64,000 nt of DNA from Pachyseris speciosa (lineage: Eukaryota; Cnidaria; Anthozoa; Scleractinia; Pachyseridae). This document shows positions 1 to 8,939 of this stretch, one piece after another (within the stretch, counting starts at the first letter, position 1; each line of letters opens with the position of its first letter). Under the pieces are notes generated by a model. That model saw only the letters and a program-made list of their open reading frames with translations. It was not told the origin of the DNA and ran no database searches. The stretch spans positions 206,001 through 270,000 of the forward strand of contig JAEMWC010000256.1 in the NCBI GenBank assembly GCA_016490735.1, in the 5' to 3' direction. A program made the translations under genes and the position numbers.

Positions 1-2594
1 CAAGTCTACATCAATGACCTTTTTTGAAATCAAATGTGGTGAACGAGGTAAATTGACATATCCATTAACTGTCAAGCCATATTCAGTACTGACTTTATCG
101 ATATCATTCATCAAATATTTGAAAGCATTCTTTGGATGAGAAGCAGATGAAATATGACTTTTTTCTAATTGATCTAAATTTACGGCATCGGTTTTATTTG
201 TTCCTTCTTTTAAGTTAATGATTTTATGCCCTCCAAGTTTTAAGTCTGCGGTCATCGCATTTGTTCCATTCAATAATAAAGTGTTTGCTCTGATGGTTTT
301 GTGAAGCTCGATTTAAAACTCTAAAGTTCACTGCATCAGTTTCATTCACCACGTCCGCTAAATTCGTCACTTTACTTCCACTCATTGACAAATCGCCATA
401 CATTGCAGTTGAACCGTCTCGTCGGAGAAAATATTCTTCAGTATATCTTTTCGTCACTGCGTCGTCTAAATTTACGGGTGGAGCAAGATCAGTAATGGCA
501 TTGTTGTTCATATTTAGATTTTGTTGCGCAATCGTATCGAGTTTGGTTTGCAACCTCTGGTCCACACAACTTTTGTTTACAGCGTCTTGTGGGTTTGAGG
601 GGTTATCCTGCAGGTTGAGGATTTTGTTTAATTTCATGTCAACATTACCGCCAAATGCAACATGGCCGTTTTCAATTTCATACGCTGGGTCGTGCACAAA
701 GTAAGACAAATTTGTATGATATCCAAAGGCTCCATAAACAATGAGATGTGTTTTGGTGTTAGACGCTGGAGCTGTACTACTTAGATCAACCTGTATTGCC
801 GCTTGACCACCACTTGTTTTTTCTATCTGGAAAAGTTTTTTCATGTAACCATCAACGTGTGGAGTTTCAGGAAAAGGTTTTTGAAATGGCTGTCCCGCAT
901 CTCGTACATTCACAGTTGGAATGAATAAATCAATTGTTGCACTTCTTGGGTCTGATGGTGAGTAAAACTCAGTAACAAATGTGTACCGTCCATTACTCAA
1001 TGATGAAACATCAAAACGAATTTTAGATGTAAAGTTACCACTACGTTTGATGAAAAAAGACAATGACGACTTGTTTATGTGATAAGGTGATCTGTCAAAA
1101 TTCTCAATTTGAAGGTTTTCCACACCACTGACTGCAGAAGACTTGGATTTGTCTTTTAACAGAAAAGCGAATGGGTTGCGTTGAGCTCCTGATGCTGAAA
1201 AAACAAGGTCATCAACATACTTTTTGTTGGCAGCATCTTTGTAGGCAGTTGGAGCCCCAACATCTATTATTTTGTAGTCATCCATGTCCAGATCGCCCTC
1301 AGCTGGGTCAGTTCCATCCCTTTTTAAGCAGCTTGCAATTTGAGAGTCAACATAGCTTTTGTTTGTGGCGTCTAATATATCAACAGGATAGTTCATGTTT
1401 TTGACAATATTCTGTCCCATGTCCAAATCTCCAGTCATTACGACACTTCCATTTTTTTTAAGCAATGGAGAAACATCAATGCCAGTAATTCCAGCAATTT
1501 CAGTATCAACATACCCCTTTGTGGCTGAATCATTGTTTGCTGTTGGCGCTGCTACATTAGTCAATTTGTTACCTCCAAGATTCAAATCAGAAGTCATTGC
1601 AACGCTTCCATCTTTTTTCACAAAGTTATTATTGAGATATGTTGTACTCACTTTACCTCTTACACCATCATCAACGTATTTTTTAGTTGCGCTGTCTTGT
1701 GGAAGTATAGGGCGTGCAACATTGACTATTCTATGAAAACTCATTTTAACCTCATTATTAAATATAATTCTTCCTTCTTCTATTTCAAAAGCTGGGTCGT
1801 GAATATGTGATAAAATGATATTAGAAAATCCATAAACACCATAAACTATAACATAATGTTTTTTATTATTTTGTAAATACGGTGAAATCAACAATAACTC
1901 CATTGATGTGGAACCATGACTTCTTTTTTCAAGGAAGAATATTCTCTTAAGATAACCATCAACAAGATGAGTCTTTGGAAATGCTCTTTTTATTGAATCC
2001 TTTCTTTCAATTAAGTTAGATGACAGATTGTCGTCATCGACTGTTGCATTATTTGGGTTACCATCAGTATAAAACTCAACAACTAAAGTGTACTTTGAAA
2101 CTTCCAATTGTGACAAATCAAAACGAACAAGTTGTAAGACCAGCAGTAGGAATAACAAAAGACAAGGCTTTTTTATTTATTGAGTAAGGGCTTTTATTAA
2201 AATTTTCCAATTTGAGATCATTTGCATTTCTAAGAATAGTTGTTTTTGATGTATCTTCAAAAAGAAATTTAAATGGATTAACACGTGTTCCTTCAATTGA
2301 TAAAACAGCATCGTTTACGTATCTCATATTAACAGCATCTTTGTTAGAAGTTGGGTCTGCTACATTACTAATTTTTTTGTTTTCAATGTCATAATTACCA
2401 TCTTGTGTTAATTTGAATCCATCACCTTTGGGACCAACAGCTCCAGTAGCTCCTTGTGGACCGATTGCACCTGTATTACCTTTTGGACCTCTATCACCTT
2501 TTTCACCTTTGGGACCAATTGGACCAGCTGGGCCTCTTTCACCAGTTCCAGTTTTTGTTTTATCTTGATTTTGTGGAGAATTAAAAACTCCCAT
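1..2594 (-). pseudogene. Fibre-like attachment protein with collagen stalk, broken, 3' end outside window
   Basis: Reading starts at 2594. The first 40 or so residues include a Gly-X-Y collagen stretch (about 2535-2410; GPAGPIGPKGEKGDRGPKG). Then come many copies of a phage-tail-fibre-type motif of roughly 30-35 residues, in the style DLNLGGNKLTNVAAPTAN followed by D-A-x-x-K-x-Y-V-D. A larger module beginning N-P-F-x-F-L and containing S-P-Y-x-I-N-K appears at about 2300-2170 and 1170-1070, with a diverged third copy at about 120-20, so the protein grew by tandem duplication. Frameshifts sit near 2150 and near 305, and the frame then continues off the window. Known role in this family: trimeric host-attachment fibre. 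The call as fibre rests on repeat architecture, not on a visible receptor-binding head. Confidence 0.8.
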
Positions 2595-2610
2595 ATAATA
2601 TTAGATTAGA
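2595..2610 (-). promoter_or_regulatory. TCTAA start-proximal box (fibre gene)
   Basis: On the minus strand TCTAA is followed by exactly 11 bases and then the ATG at 2594. The 11 bases themselves begin with a second TCTAA and end in TATTAT. It matches the boxes before the ATPase, major capsid and PLA2 genes. Confidence 0.6.
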
Positions 2611-2636
2611 TAACACAGTGAAGTTTGATCTATCTA

Positions 2637-2726
2637 TCAATTACCATTGTTGTCATTGTTGTCATTGTTGTCAACTTTTGGAAGACTGATTTCAATTAAT
2701 TTTGGAATACACAATGGAGCTGCCAT
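2637..2726 (-). CDS. 29-residue ORF with Asn/Asp repeat tail
   Basis: This short ORF lies between the fibre and ATPase genes on the same strand. The start at 2726 is chosen because the same promoter-like box (TCTAATAGTAT directly before ATG) precedes it. The first half is hydrophobic (MAAPLCIPKLIEISLPK) and the tail is DNN repeated three times, encoded by a 9-bp tandem repeat at 2645-2675. I do not recognise it. It could be a small virion or membrane-associated peptide, or a non-coding leader; the box is the main argument that it is real. Confidence 0.4.
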   Translation of the reverse strand: MAAPLCIPKLIEISLPKVDNNDNNDNNGN

Positions 2727-2742
2727 ATACTATTAGATTATA
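2727..2742 (-). promoter_or_regulatory. TCTAA start-proximal box (29-residue ORF)
   Basis: On the minus strand TCTAATAGTAT abuts the ATG at 2726. The distal five bases at the usual TCTAA position read TATAA, one substitution from the consensus. Confidence 0.5.
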
Positions 2743-3379
2743 TTAAACCATAAAAATTTCTCTTCACCGTTTTCATAGGCTTGTCAACATAACAGAAAGA
2801 ATAAGGTTTCTTGGTTGCTTCAATGTATTTCTGCTTGTCTATTCCAATTTCTTGTGCAATAATGTTTCTCTCTCTTGTGGATGGAAAATCATAAAGGCAG
2901 AAATGGCTACAATTAAGTCTAACAGATTTTGGGCATCCATAGAATGATTGTGTGAGACATATGACAGAACAGTTTTTGTGTCTCCCTTGAATGAAATAGC
3001 TTATGATTTGATCTTGTTTTTTATCAGTCACAAAATCATTAAACACAACCAATCGTTGTAAATCAGTGTCTTTAATCTGTTCAACAGGTGATATTTCATC
3101 TTGGCTGCATATCAATACAGGATATCCAACTTGCCTGCTTATTTCATCCATGACTTTCCGCAGATATTGATACTTGTCTTGATCCAAATTTTTTGCATAA
3201 AGATGTATCTGATCATAATAGACCAATGGTTCCATAATCAGATGCATGAACAATGTTGTCTTTCCAGATCCAGAATTACCAGCCAATAACATTCTAAATG
3301 TATCTTTTGGCATATACGGATACAACTGTCTGAATGAATTATTTGAATTCTGAATGATATCATAATTTGGAATTTCCAT
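2738..3379 (-). CDS. A32/FtsK-HerA-type genome packaging ATPase, intact
   Basis: A 213-residue P-loop ATPase. The Walker A motif GNSGSGKTTL lies near residues 34-43, and a Walker B-like hydrophobic strand (RLVVFNDF) near 109-116. It is followed by SVICLTQSF, a typical sensor strand of A32-like ATPases. Family role: it uses ATP to drive genome DNA into the preformed capsid. Length and motif order fit Polinton packaging ATPases. The start at 3379 is preceded by a TCTAA box at the standard spacing, shared divergently with the plus-strand gene at 3416. It is the only large gene of the element with an uninterrupted frame. Confidence 0.88.
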   Translation of the reverse strand: MEIPNYDIIQNSNNSFRQLYPYMPKDTFRMLLAGNSGSGKTTLFMHLIMEPLVYYDQIHLYAKNLDQDKYQYLRKVMDEISRQVGYPVLICSQDEISPVEQIKDTDLQRLVVFNDFVTDKKQDQIISYFIQGRHKNCSVICLTQSFYGCPKSVRLNCSHFCLYDFPSTRERNIIAQEIGIDKQKYIEATKKPYSFCYVDKPMKTVKRNFYGLI

Positions 3380-3415
3380 ATGTTAATAGTTTAGATTAGT
3401 CTAACACAATTGTAT
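3380..3415. promoter_or_regulatory. Divergent promoter-like segment with two TCTAA boxes
   Basis: Only 36 bases separate the minus-strand ATPase start (3379) from the plus-strand gene starting at 3416. The middle is a near-palindrome, TTAGATTAGTCTAA (3391-3404), which places a TCTAA box exactly 11 bases before each start codon, one on each strand. The plus-strand start itself has decayed to ACG. Confidence 0.6.
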
Positions 3416-4287
3416 ACGGAAATAGAACGAATGAAAAGGCTTCTTAAAGTGGAATTGAAACTGGAAAAAAACAAGAGAAGTTCGTGATGTTATCAACACT
3501 TATGAATACAGAAAACAGGATGCATATGATACAACATCAGAATTACTGAAACCCTCTATTGATGTCCAGAAGAGTGTGAAAGAAAGTGTCGACAAAAAAC
3601 AGGATGAAGTTATTGAACAGTGAAAAAAATCAAAAAAGCCTTAACATCTGGTTTTGAAGATCTTATGCTATTAAACACGTTACCTGAATCAGTACCTGTG
3701 AAAACAACATTACCAATTGATTACAAACCGGCAATGATGACTAAAACTGAAACACCTTATAAGTCAAATCTTGATAAAGGTTTTTCACTTGAGGATATTC
3801 AAACATTGATGAAATATAATTTAGCTCCTCCATCACAGATATTTAAATCATATATGGATGGAACAATCGATATTAATGAGTATGATCAAATGATTGGTAA
3901 ATTAACAAAAGATGTTGGAAGACAAAAAGCTCATCTATCAATAACCAAAAAGAATAGGGATAAAAATAAAGAACAAATTCATAAAATAGCTCAAGAGATC
4001 AAATTATTGCAAAAGTACCGAAAAAGAATTGGCGCCCTTGAGGAAGGTGCACAAACTGTTGGTTCAGGTATCAGAAAGGAGAAAAGACAATATGGAGCAG
4101 GTGTTTTTCATTACAATATATTGGAGACTTGCTTTCACGATTGCAATTACTTGGTGGGTCTATTTTTGCTGGTAACAACAGTATGAGTGTCAGAAATGAG
4201 TTTGTAAAGATATTGCACATATTAAACAGAATGGGCGTCATTGGAATCAAAGAGCTCAATAAAATAATGATGAAATATCTAATGTAA
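3416..4287 (+). pseudogene. Unknown coiled-coil virion-associated protein, start lost and frameshifted
   Basis: Three frames join into one long reading: 3416 to about 3475, about 3475-3620, 3620 to about 4120, then a last frame ending at a TAA at 4285-4287. The expected start codon, judged by the TCTAA box, reads ACG at 3416; the next ATG in frame is at 3431. The N-terminal 70 residues are charged and helical. The middle contains YKSNLDKGFSLEDIQTLMKY and a Lys/Gln-rich coiled-coil-like stretch (about 3930-4040). The C-terminal frame has GGSIFAGNNS and a short helical end. I do not recognise a named family; position between ATPase and penton-like genes suggests a structural or assembly role. 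Three frameshifts, near 3475, 3620 and 4123. Confidence 0.6.
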
Positions 4288-4293
4288 AAGTAT
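4278..4293 (+). promoter_or_regulatory. TCTAA start-proximal box (35-residue ORF)
   Basis: TCTAA at 4278-4282 lies 11 bases before the ATG at 4294, and the spacer ends in GTAT. The box overlaps the last codons of the preceding gene. Confidence 0.5.
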
Positions 4294-4401
4294 ATGACAG
4301 AAATTTCATTACGATTCAACAGTAAAACAGAGACAAAATTGGTGTCAGCAAGAGTCATGATTTTGAAAAAGATTCAATACACCTATCAACTTAACGCATG
4401 A
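4294..4401 (+). CDS. 35-residue basic ORF
   Basis: A short uninterrupted ORF starting MTEISLRFNSKTETKLVSAR and ending QYTYQLNA before TGA at 4399-4401. The start is supported by the TCTAA box at the standard spacing. It sits between the coiled-coil gene and the penton-like gene, 12 bases before the latter. It is not recognised; it may be the truncated start of a longer protein. Confidence 0.4.
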   Translation: MTEISLRFNSKTETKLVSARVMILKKIQYTYQLNA

Positions 4402-4413
4402 TTTGAATATGAA

Positions 4414-5037
4414 ATGGCAGTGAATGTTATCAATATGACATACAGTTGGTACAACATCAGAGAACTTTTTGGGAATAATCAAATGAAATATAGCCACGAC
4501 AAAGGTGGGAAACAAACTGGGAAATTAACATTCGTTGACGGGATGTATTCATACGACGATATCAATAGTTACATTCATGAGTATATGAGAAAAAATAACC
4601 ATGTACTGAATCCATCTGAAACAGACAAATCAAAATTCATGTATGGTATTAACATGTATTTCGTTTTGTCAACATATCGCATTTTGATTGAACTTGATGA
4701 AAACTATCGAGTGGATCTGAGAAATCTTGATTTCAGAAAACTTATCGGTTTCGATTCAAAATTAGTTTCAGCCACAGAATATGGAACAAATCTACCTGAT
4801 ATTACAAGAGGAGTAGATGAAATTTATATCAATTGTGATATGGTGATAGATAGCATTGTTGATGGAAATAGCACATATACAATCGCAGTTATACCAGTCA
4901 CAGATCTCTCGTCAGAAGTTTACCTTTCACTTACAAACCTCGTTCTTTCATGGAATCCTGTCTCAACACATTCAATCAGCTCAATGCGCTTTTATGTCAC
5001 AGACTCTTCTAGAGCTCCAGTCGATTTAACGGGATAG
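4414..5037 (+). CDS. Probable penton-like minor capsid protein
   Basis: A 207-residue protein without interruption. It contains LTFVDGMYSYDDINSYIHEY, a segment I associate with the minor capsid (penton) proteins of cnidarian Polintons. The rest is beta-rich (alternating hydrophobic strands, e.g. YTIAVIPVTDLSSEVYLSL), as expected for a single jelly-roll. Role by family: pentamers at capsid vertices. It lies just upstream of the major capsid gene, the usual position. The frame remains meaningful-looking after the TAG at 5035-5037 (VILERCGIIK, with one more stop at 5050) until 5093, so the natural C-terminus may have been longer. No TCTAA box precedes this start. Confidence 0.55.
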   Translation: MAVNVINMTYSWYNIRELFGNNQMKYSHDKGGKQTGKLTFVDGMYSYDDINSYIHEYMRKNNHVLNPSETDKSKFMYGINMYFVLSTYRILIELDENYRVDLRNLDFRKLIGFDSKLVSATEYGTNLPDITRGVDEIYINCDMVIDSIVDGNSTYTIAVIPVTDLSSEVYLSLTNLVLSWNPVSTHSISSMRFYVTDSSRAPVDLTG

Positions 5038-5074
5038 ATTGTATATTGAGTTATTCTTGAGAGGTGTGGAATTA

Positions 5075-5090
5075 TAAAACCTAATAGTAT
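5075..5090 (+). promoter_or_regulatory. Start-proximal box (basic protein gene)
   Basis: CCTAATAGTAT abuts the ATG at 5091. It equals the spacer half of the fibre and 29-residue ORF boxes; the distal five bases are TAAAA rather than TCTAA. Confidence 0.4.
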
Positions 5091-5361
5091 ATGAAACGGT
5101 TTTGAGTTTAAAAAATATGAACAACATGGTGAAGTCATGACTGACATTATCAAAACAGCTGGAAAAAAAAGCAGCAGAAAAAGCAGCCACAACATTGGTG
5201 AACATGCTGGCAAAAAAGCTGGTGACAAAATAATAGAACTTTTGAAAAAGAGGAAAAGTGGAAACAAGAGTGGAACTGAGAGTGTGAGCCAGACTGGTGG
5301 TTTAATCAAAAGAAAGAGAGGCCGACTCGTAAAATCAAATAACTTTTATCTAACACAATAA
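5091..5361 (+). pseudogene. Small Lys/Arg-rich protein, one frameshift
   Basis: The start at 5091 is set by the box. One base too many near 5102 shifts the frame, after which an open frame runs to the TAA at 5359-5361. The product is about 89 residues, very basic and helical at first (KKAGDKIIELLKKRKSGNK), ending RLVKSNNFYLTQ. It lies 3 bases before the major capsid gene. Such small basic proteins in adenovirus-like capsids often bind DNA or the capsid interior; that is inference, as the family is not recognised. Confidence 0.5.
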
Positions 5362-5364
5362 TAT
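5349..5364 (+). promoter_or_regulatory. TCTAA start-proximal box (major capsid gene)
   Basis: TCTAA at 5349-5353, spacer CACAATAATAT, then the ATG at 5365. The box overlaps the end of the preceding gene, so transcription of the capsid gene probably starts inside it. Confidence 0.65.
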
Positions 5365-6653
5365 ATGTCAAACTATCGTGACTCAAAATATATCGAAAGA
5401 TATGAAGATGTAGTGTTCGAACTAGAGACAGCACTTAATACTGTAGTAGCAAACAATGCTCATCAGAGGAAAACAGGTTACCGTTTCGTTGTTGATAACA
5501 GTGGAGAGACTACACCATTTGATTGGTACAATGCCCGTTTGAATGTTGATTTCATTGTAAAGAAGCTTGCAGATGGAGCCGCCATTGCAGAAAATGATAG
5601 AAATGGAATCGTTAATTCAGTTCACGCTCTTATAAACACTCTTAATGTAAAAATGAATGGTATTGATGTTTATGAGTGCAGAGATGCCAACCAAGCCACA
5701 AATATTAAGTCGTTGCTTGAGTATTCACAAGGTTATGCTTCAAGTCAAGGAACAAATGAGTTTTTCTATCTTGACACCAACAGGATTGCTGATGACAGAG
5801 TTTCTCAGGTGGCTACTTATAACAAAGGTTTCGCAGCTCGCAAAGCACCGTTGAATACTGCTGGCGGTAAAGTAAATGCAGAGCTTGCATTGAACAGATA
5901 CGGTTTTTTCAAGAGCCTTTGGGATGAACTTTTGCCAAACTCTAAATTGGAGGTTAAATTGACACTTGAGAGTGATGACAATATGATTTGGCAAGCTGCT
6001 GATGATTGCCGTGTGGTACTAACTAAATTTCAGCTTATTGTTCCTCGTATTATTTTTAATTCAGCGGGAAAGTCACTGTACATGAGTAAGTATCTTGACA
6101 ACAGAAAGTGGACTTACATGAGAGAAATGGTTGAGAGAGGCAATTCAACAAGACAACAGACAGCCAATTTCCGTATTTCCACAGAAATAAACAAACCCAG
6201 GCATGTCTTTGTATTTATCATCAATGATGCCAATGATTCTGATCAGACAGCCAAGAAATTTCTCTATAACACCTTTTCAGTTGCAAATAACCAAACTTTG
6301 AATGATTGTTATCTTGAGGTTGGCAATGGTAATAATTATCCAGAGGTTCATTATAAACCTCAACTGAACCGACAAGAGTATTTAGAGATGTTTTGAAATA
6401 TGTTCAAGCTGTAAATGATTTCAGTGAAAGTACCCTTCTTAACAGGGGCAATTTCGGTACAATATTCCCTTTCATTTATTTTGATTTGACGAAACAGAAA
6501 CAGGATATCAAAGATAGAATGACAAAACTGACTTTCAAATACACTTTAAGTAGGGCAACAGATGCTGATTACAGTGTGTATGCATTGGTCCTCTATGAGC
6601 AGGATATTGAGATGAGAAAGACTGATGGTAAAATCGTCTTGAGATCTATGTAA
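5365..6653 (+). pseudogene. Major capsid protein (hexon-like, double jelly-roll family), one frameshift
   Basis: About 429 residues over two frames: 5365-6396 and the continuation to the TAA at 6651-6653, with the shift near 6390. Recognisable stretches are DWYNARLNVDFIVKKL near residue 52, ALNRYGFFKSLWDELLPNS near 170, and RHVFVFIINDAND near 270. The sequence belongs to the capsid family often annotated in animal genomes as uncharacterized F54H12.2-like proteins. Family role: trimeric hexon-like capsomers of the icosahedral shell. Length and the position between penton-like and minor virion genes fit. The fold itself cannot be seen from sequence; a structure prediction would test it. Confidence 0.78.
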
Positions 6654-6655
6654 AT

Positions 6656-6730
6656 GGAATTTTAATTAAATAAATAAATTAAATAAATTAAATAAATTAA
6701 ATAATTAAATAATTCAATTAAATGATTGTT
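6656..6730 (+). repeat. AT-rich AATTAAATA repeat between capsid genes
   Basis: About five imperfect copies of TTAAATAAA-type units fill the gap before the next gene. The gap otherwise holds only the AT-rich leader of the gene at 6766 (ATATATTATATG), which lacks a TCTAA box. Confidence 0.7.
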
Positions 6731-6765
6731 TGTATTAAATACAATTTAGTATAAACATATATTAT

Positions 6766-7624
6766 ATGACTACTTATCATTCACATGGAGTGAGACTGTC
6801 AAAAAGTCAGAAACAAAAGCTAGCAAAAGCTTATGCAACAAATTCGCCTGTAACATTGAGGTTATCGCATAGTGAATTGTCTGGAAATGATCAACTAATG
6901 TTGAATAAGAGACAAATCAACAAACTGATTAAATCAAGTACATCAGGAAAAGGTTCAGACATCAAGATATCAAAAAATCAAATCAGAAAAGCTGTTGTAG
7001 AAGGAGGCTCTCTTTGGTCCAGTCTTTTTTCACTTGGAACAAAACTATTGCCATATGCAACTAAAGCTGTAGCTAAGGCAGCTCCAGCATTGGCTACAGG
7101 TGCTCTTCTTCATTAGCAAGTCTCGGTGTTGATAAACTATTTGGGAAGAAACAAAGTGGCGGATTTCTTATTCCTAATGCCAATTTATCCCAATTATTGA
7201 ATGTAGGAAATTTATTGAATACAAGACAGATGGCAGATATTATTCAAAAAATGCAGTATGGTGGAGACGTTGTTATAAAACCAACAAAAACACAGATTGG
7301 AAATGGTATTGGAACAATAATCGCCAGTATTGGAATTCCTTTAGCCATAGCAGCAATTAGAAAATTAACTGGAAAAGGTTTGCATGTTGAAAGCAGCCGT
7401 CCAAGACGGTCATTACCAGTTCATGTTCCAGATTCCATTGCAATAAATAAAAATAAAAGTGGTGGAAAACATGCTATGATTCCATGGCAAACCCTCCTGT
7501 TTTTGGTACATGGGATAACCCAATAGGCATGGGAATGAAAAAAAGAAAAACCAAAGGAAAAGGACTTCTACTGGGCAAAAACAGTCCATTCAATTCAATC
7601 CCCATACTAGGAACCATTTTGTAA
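6766..7624 (+). pseudogene. pX-like minor virion protein, two frameshifts
   Basis: The three frames are 6766-7105, about 7105-7500, and about 7500-7624 (TAA at 7622-7624). The N-terminus is very basic (KSQKQKLAKAYATN), with a lysine/isoleucine segment (IKISKNQIRKAV). A hydrophobic, glycine/alanine-rich amphipathic stretch follows (SLWSSLFSLGTKLLPYATKA), like the membrane-active or DNA-condensing minor core proteins of adenovirus-like particles. The later part has a second IKPTK motif and a hydrophobic IGIPLAIAAIRKL segment; the end is Lys/Gly-rich (KGKGLLLGKNSPF). It directly precedes the protease, a plausible processing enzyme for it. Function is inferred from composition and neighbours. Confidence 0.6.
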
Positions 7625-8071
7625 ACAAACCCTTATCCAACTTTGATTTAATCAATTGGGTGAAACAACTTGGAATAAAACATTTAGAGGAGTATTTTCA
7701 AGAGACAATCTGCCGAGACAAATCAAAAACAATGAATGTGGGATAGTCGATCTTGATTCCAAAATTGGACCAGGTACTCACTAGGTATGTTATCGAATTG
7801 GTGATAGATACTGTGAATACTTTGACTCATTTGTTTAATGATGCCAACAGAAGTTCAAATATATATGTTGACAAGTGGTAAACAACTTGAATACTCTGGT
7901 GATGAGATACAAGAAAGGGATTCAGTCTTGTGTGGATATTGGTGTTTGTACTATCTTCTTGAGAAGCAAAAAGGCAGATCTATTCTGAATACAATACACA
8001 ATTCCAAATTCAATCCAGCAGATGTGAGTGTCAATCACAGATTCATTATAGATTACTTCGAAAATATCTAA
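7625..8071 (+). pseudogene. Adenain-like (C5/Ulp1 fold) maturation cysteine protease, broken
   Basis: The catalytic histidine context GTH lies at 7773-7781. The acidic residue is in CEYFDSF, about 7812-7832. The oxyanion Gln is in DEIQERDS (about 7900) and the nucleophile in LCGYWCLYYL (Cys about 7930). Together these give the His-Asp/Glu-Gln-Cys order of adenovirus-type proteases. Role by family: cleaves capsid precursors during maturation. Damage: no ATG at the expected start near 7624, a frameshift near 7683, a TAG at 7782-7784 directly after the catalytic His (where the family has Trp), and a frameshift near 7833. The stop at 8069-8071 overlaps the TCTAA box of the next gene. Confidence 0.82.
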
Positions 8072-8082
8072 CCTATTGGTAT
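8067..8082 (+). promoter_or_regulatory. TCTAA start-proximal box (PLA2 gene)
   Basis: TCTAA at 8067-8071 includes the protease stop codon; the spacer is CCTATTGGTAT and then the ATG at 8083, the same 11-base distance as at the major capsid gene. Confidence 0.65.
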
Positions 8083-8939
8083 ATGAGATCATATTGTGTG
8101 AAACAGAAGAAGGTCACTGAATGTGTTCCAGGAAGTGAAAGATATATGAAAAAAAAAATGGTAGAACAATGATGAAATGCACTTGTGCTGAGTGTGGAAT
8201 CACAAAGACTAAATTTGTCAGAAATCGGGGAAACTAATTAGCCCATCTGAAGGGGCGGGCATAGGATCAACATTATTAACAACTGGATTAGATTTGCTTG
8301 GTCATGCGGCTCCAATGATTGGTAAAAAGGCATTGCAAGCTGGAAGATATTACGCTTCAGAAGCTCTCAGAAATCCAAAAAATCAACAGTATTTAATTGA
8401 CAAAGGACTTTCCCTAGCAAAGCCGGCTATTAGTTCAGTTGGAAAAAAAAGCATTATTTGATTTAAGTACAAAAATACGTCCAAAGCGTGCTGACAAGAG
8501 ACAAACCCATAAAACAGATATTAAAGGCATTGATTATACACGTGGTGGTGCTATTGACATTCATAAGGTTATTGGCAAGCTTCCTAAACCAAAAGCAGGG
8601 TGGACTCCAAGTAAGTATAAATATATGGGCCCTTATAATCCATTGGATGAACAACTGGAATATGATCCATTGACTGGAGAGGTGTTAAAATGGAATGTCC
8701 TACCTTACAATAAAGTAGATGAGATTGCAGCTTACCATGATATTTGTTATGACATGAAAAAAGACAAAGGTGATTGTGATAGAACAATGATCAAGTCACT
8801 TGATCAGATTCCTTATGGTGAGATGCCAAAATGGGGTCAAACAGCTAGATTCTTAATCGACAAAAAACAGAAACTTGGTCTTGGTGTTTCAAAAAACGGA
8901 AAAAGCCGTCGAGTGAAGAAAACTGGCAAGAAAAATTAG
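8083..8939 (+). pseudogene. Zinc-ribbon plus parvovirus-like phospholipase A2 virion protein, three frameshifts
   Basis: The start at 8083 is set by the TCTAA box. The N-terminus (MRSYCVKQKK, then CTCAECGITKTKFV in a second frame) resembles a short zinc ribbon of the DUF5679 type. A third frame (about 8250-8450) carries a Gly/Ala-rich hydrophobic stretch. The last frame (8439-8939) contains the PLA2 signature: the Ca-binding-loop-like YKYMGPYNPLD near 8620-8655 and the catalytic helix DEIAAYHDICYD near 8720-8755, with the invariant His-Asp. Known role: parvovirus VP1 and adintovirus PLA2 domains breach endosomal membranes during entry. Frameshifts lie near 8155, 8230 and in the A-run at 8444-8451. 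The C-terminus is basic and overlaps the integrase frame. Confidence 0.82.
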
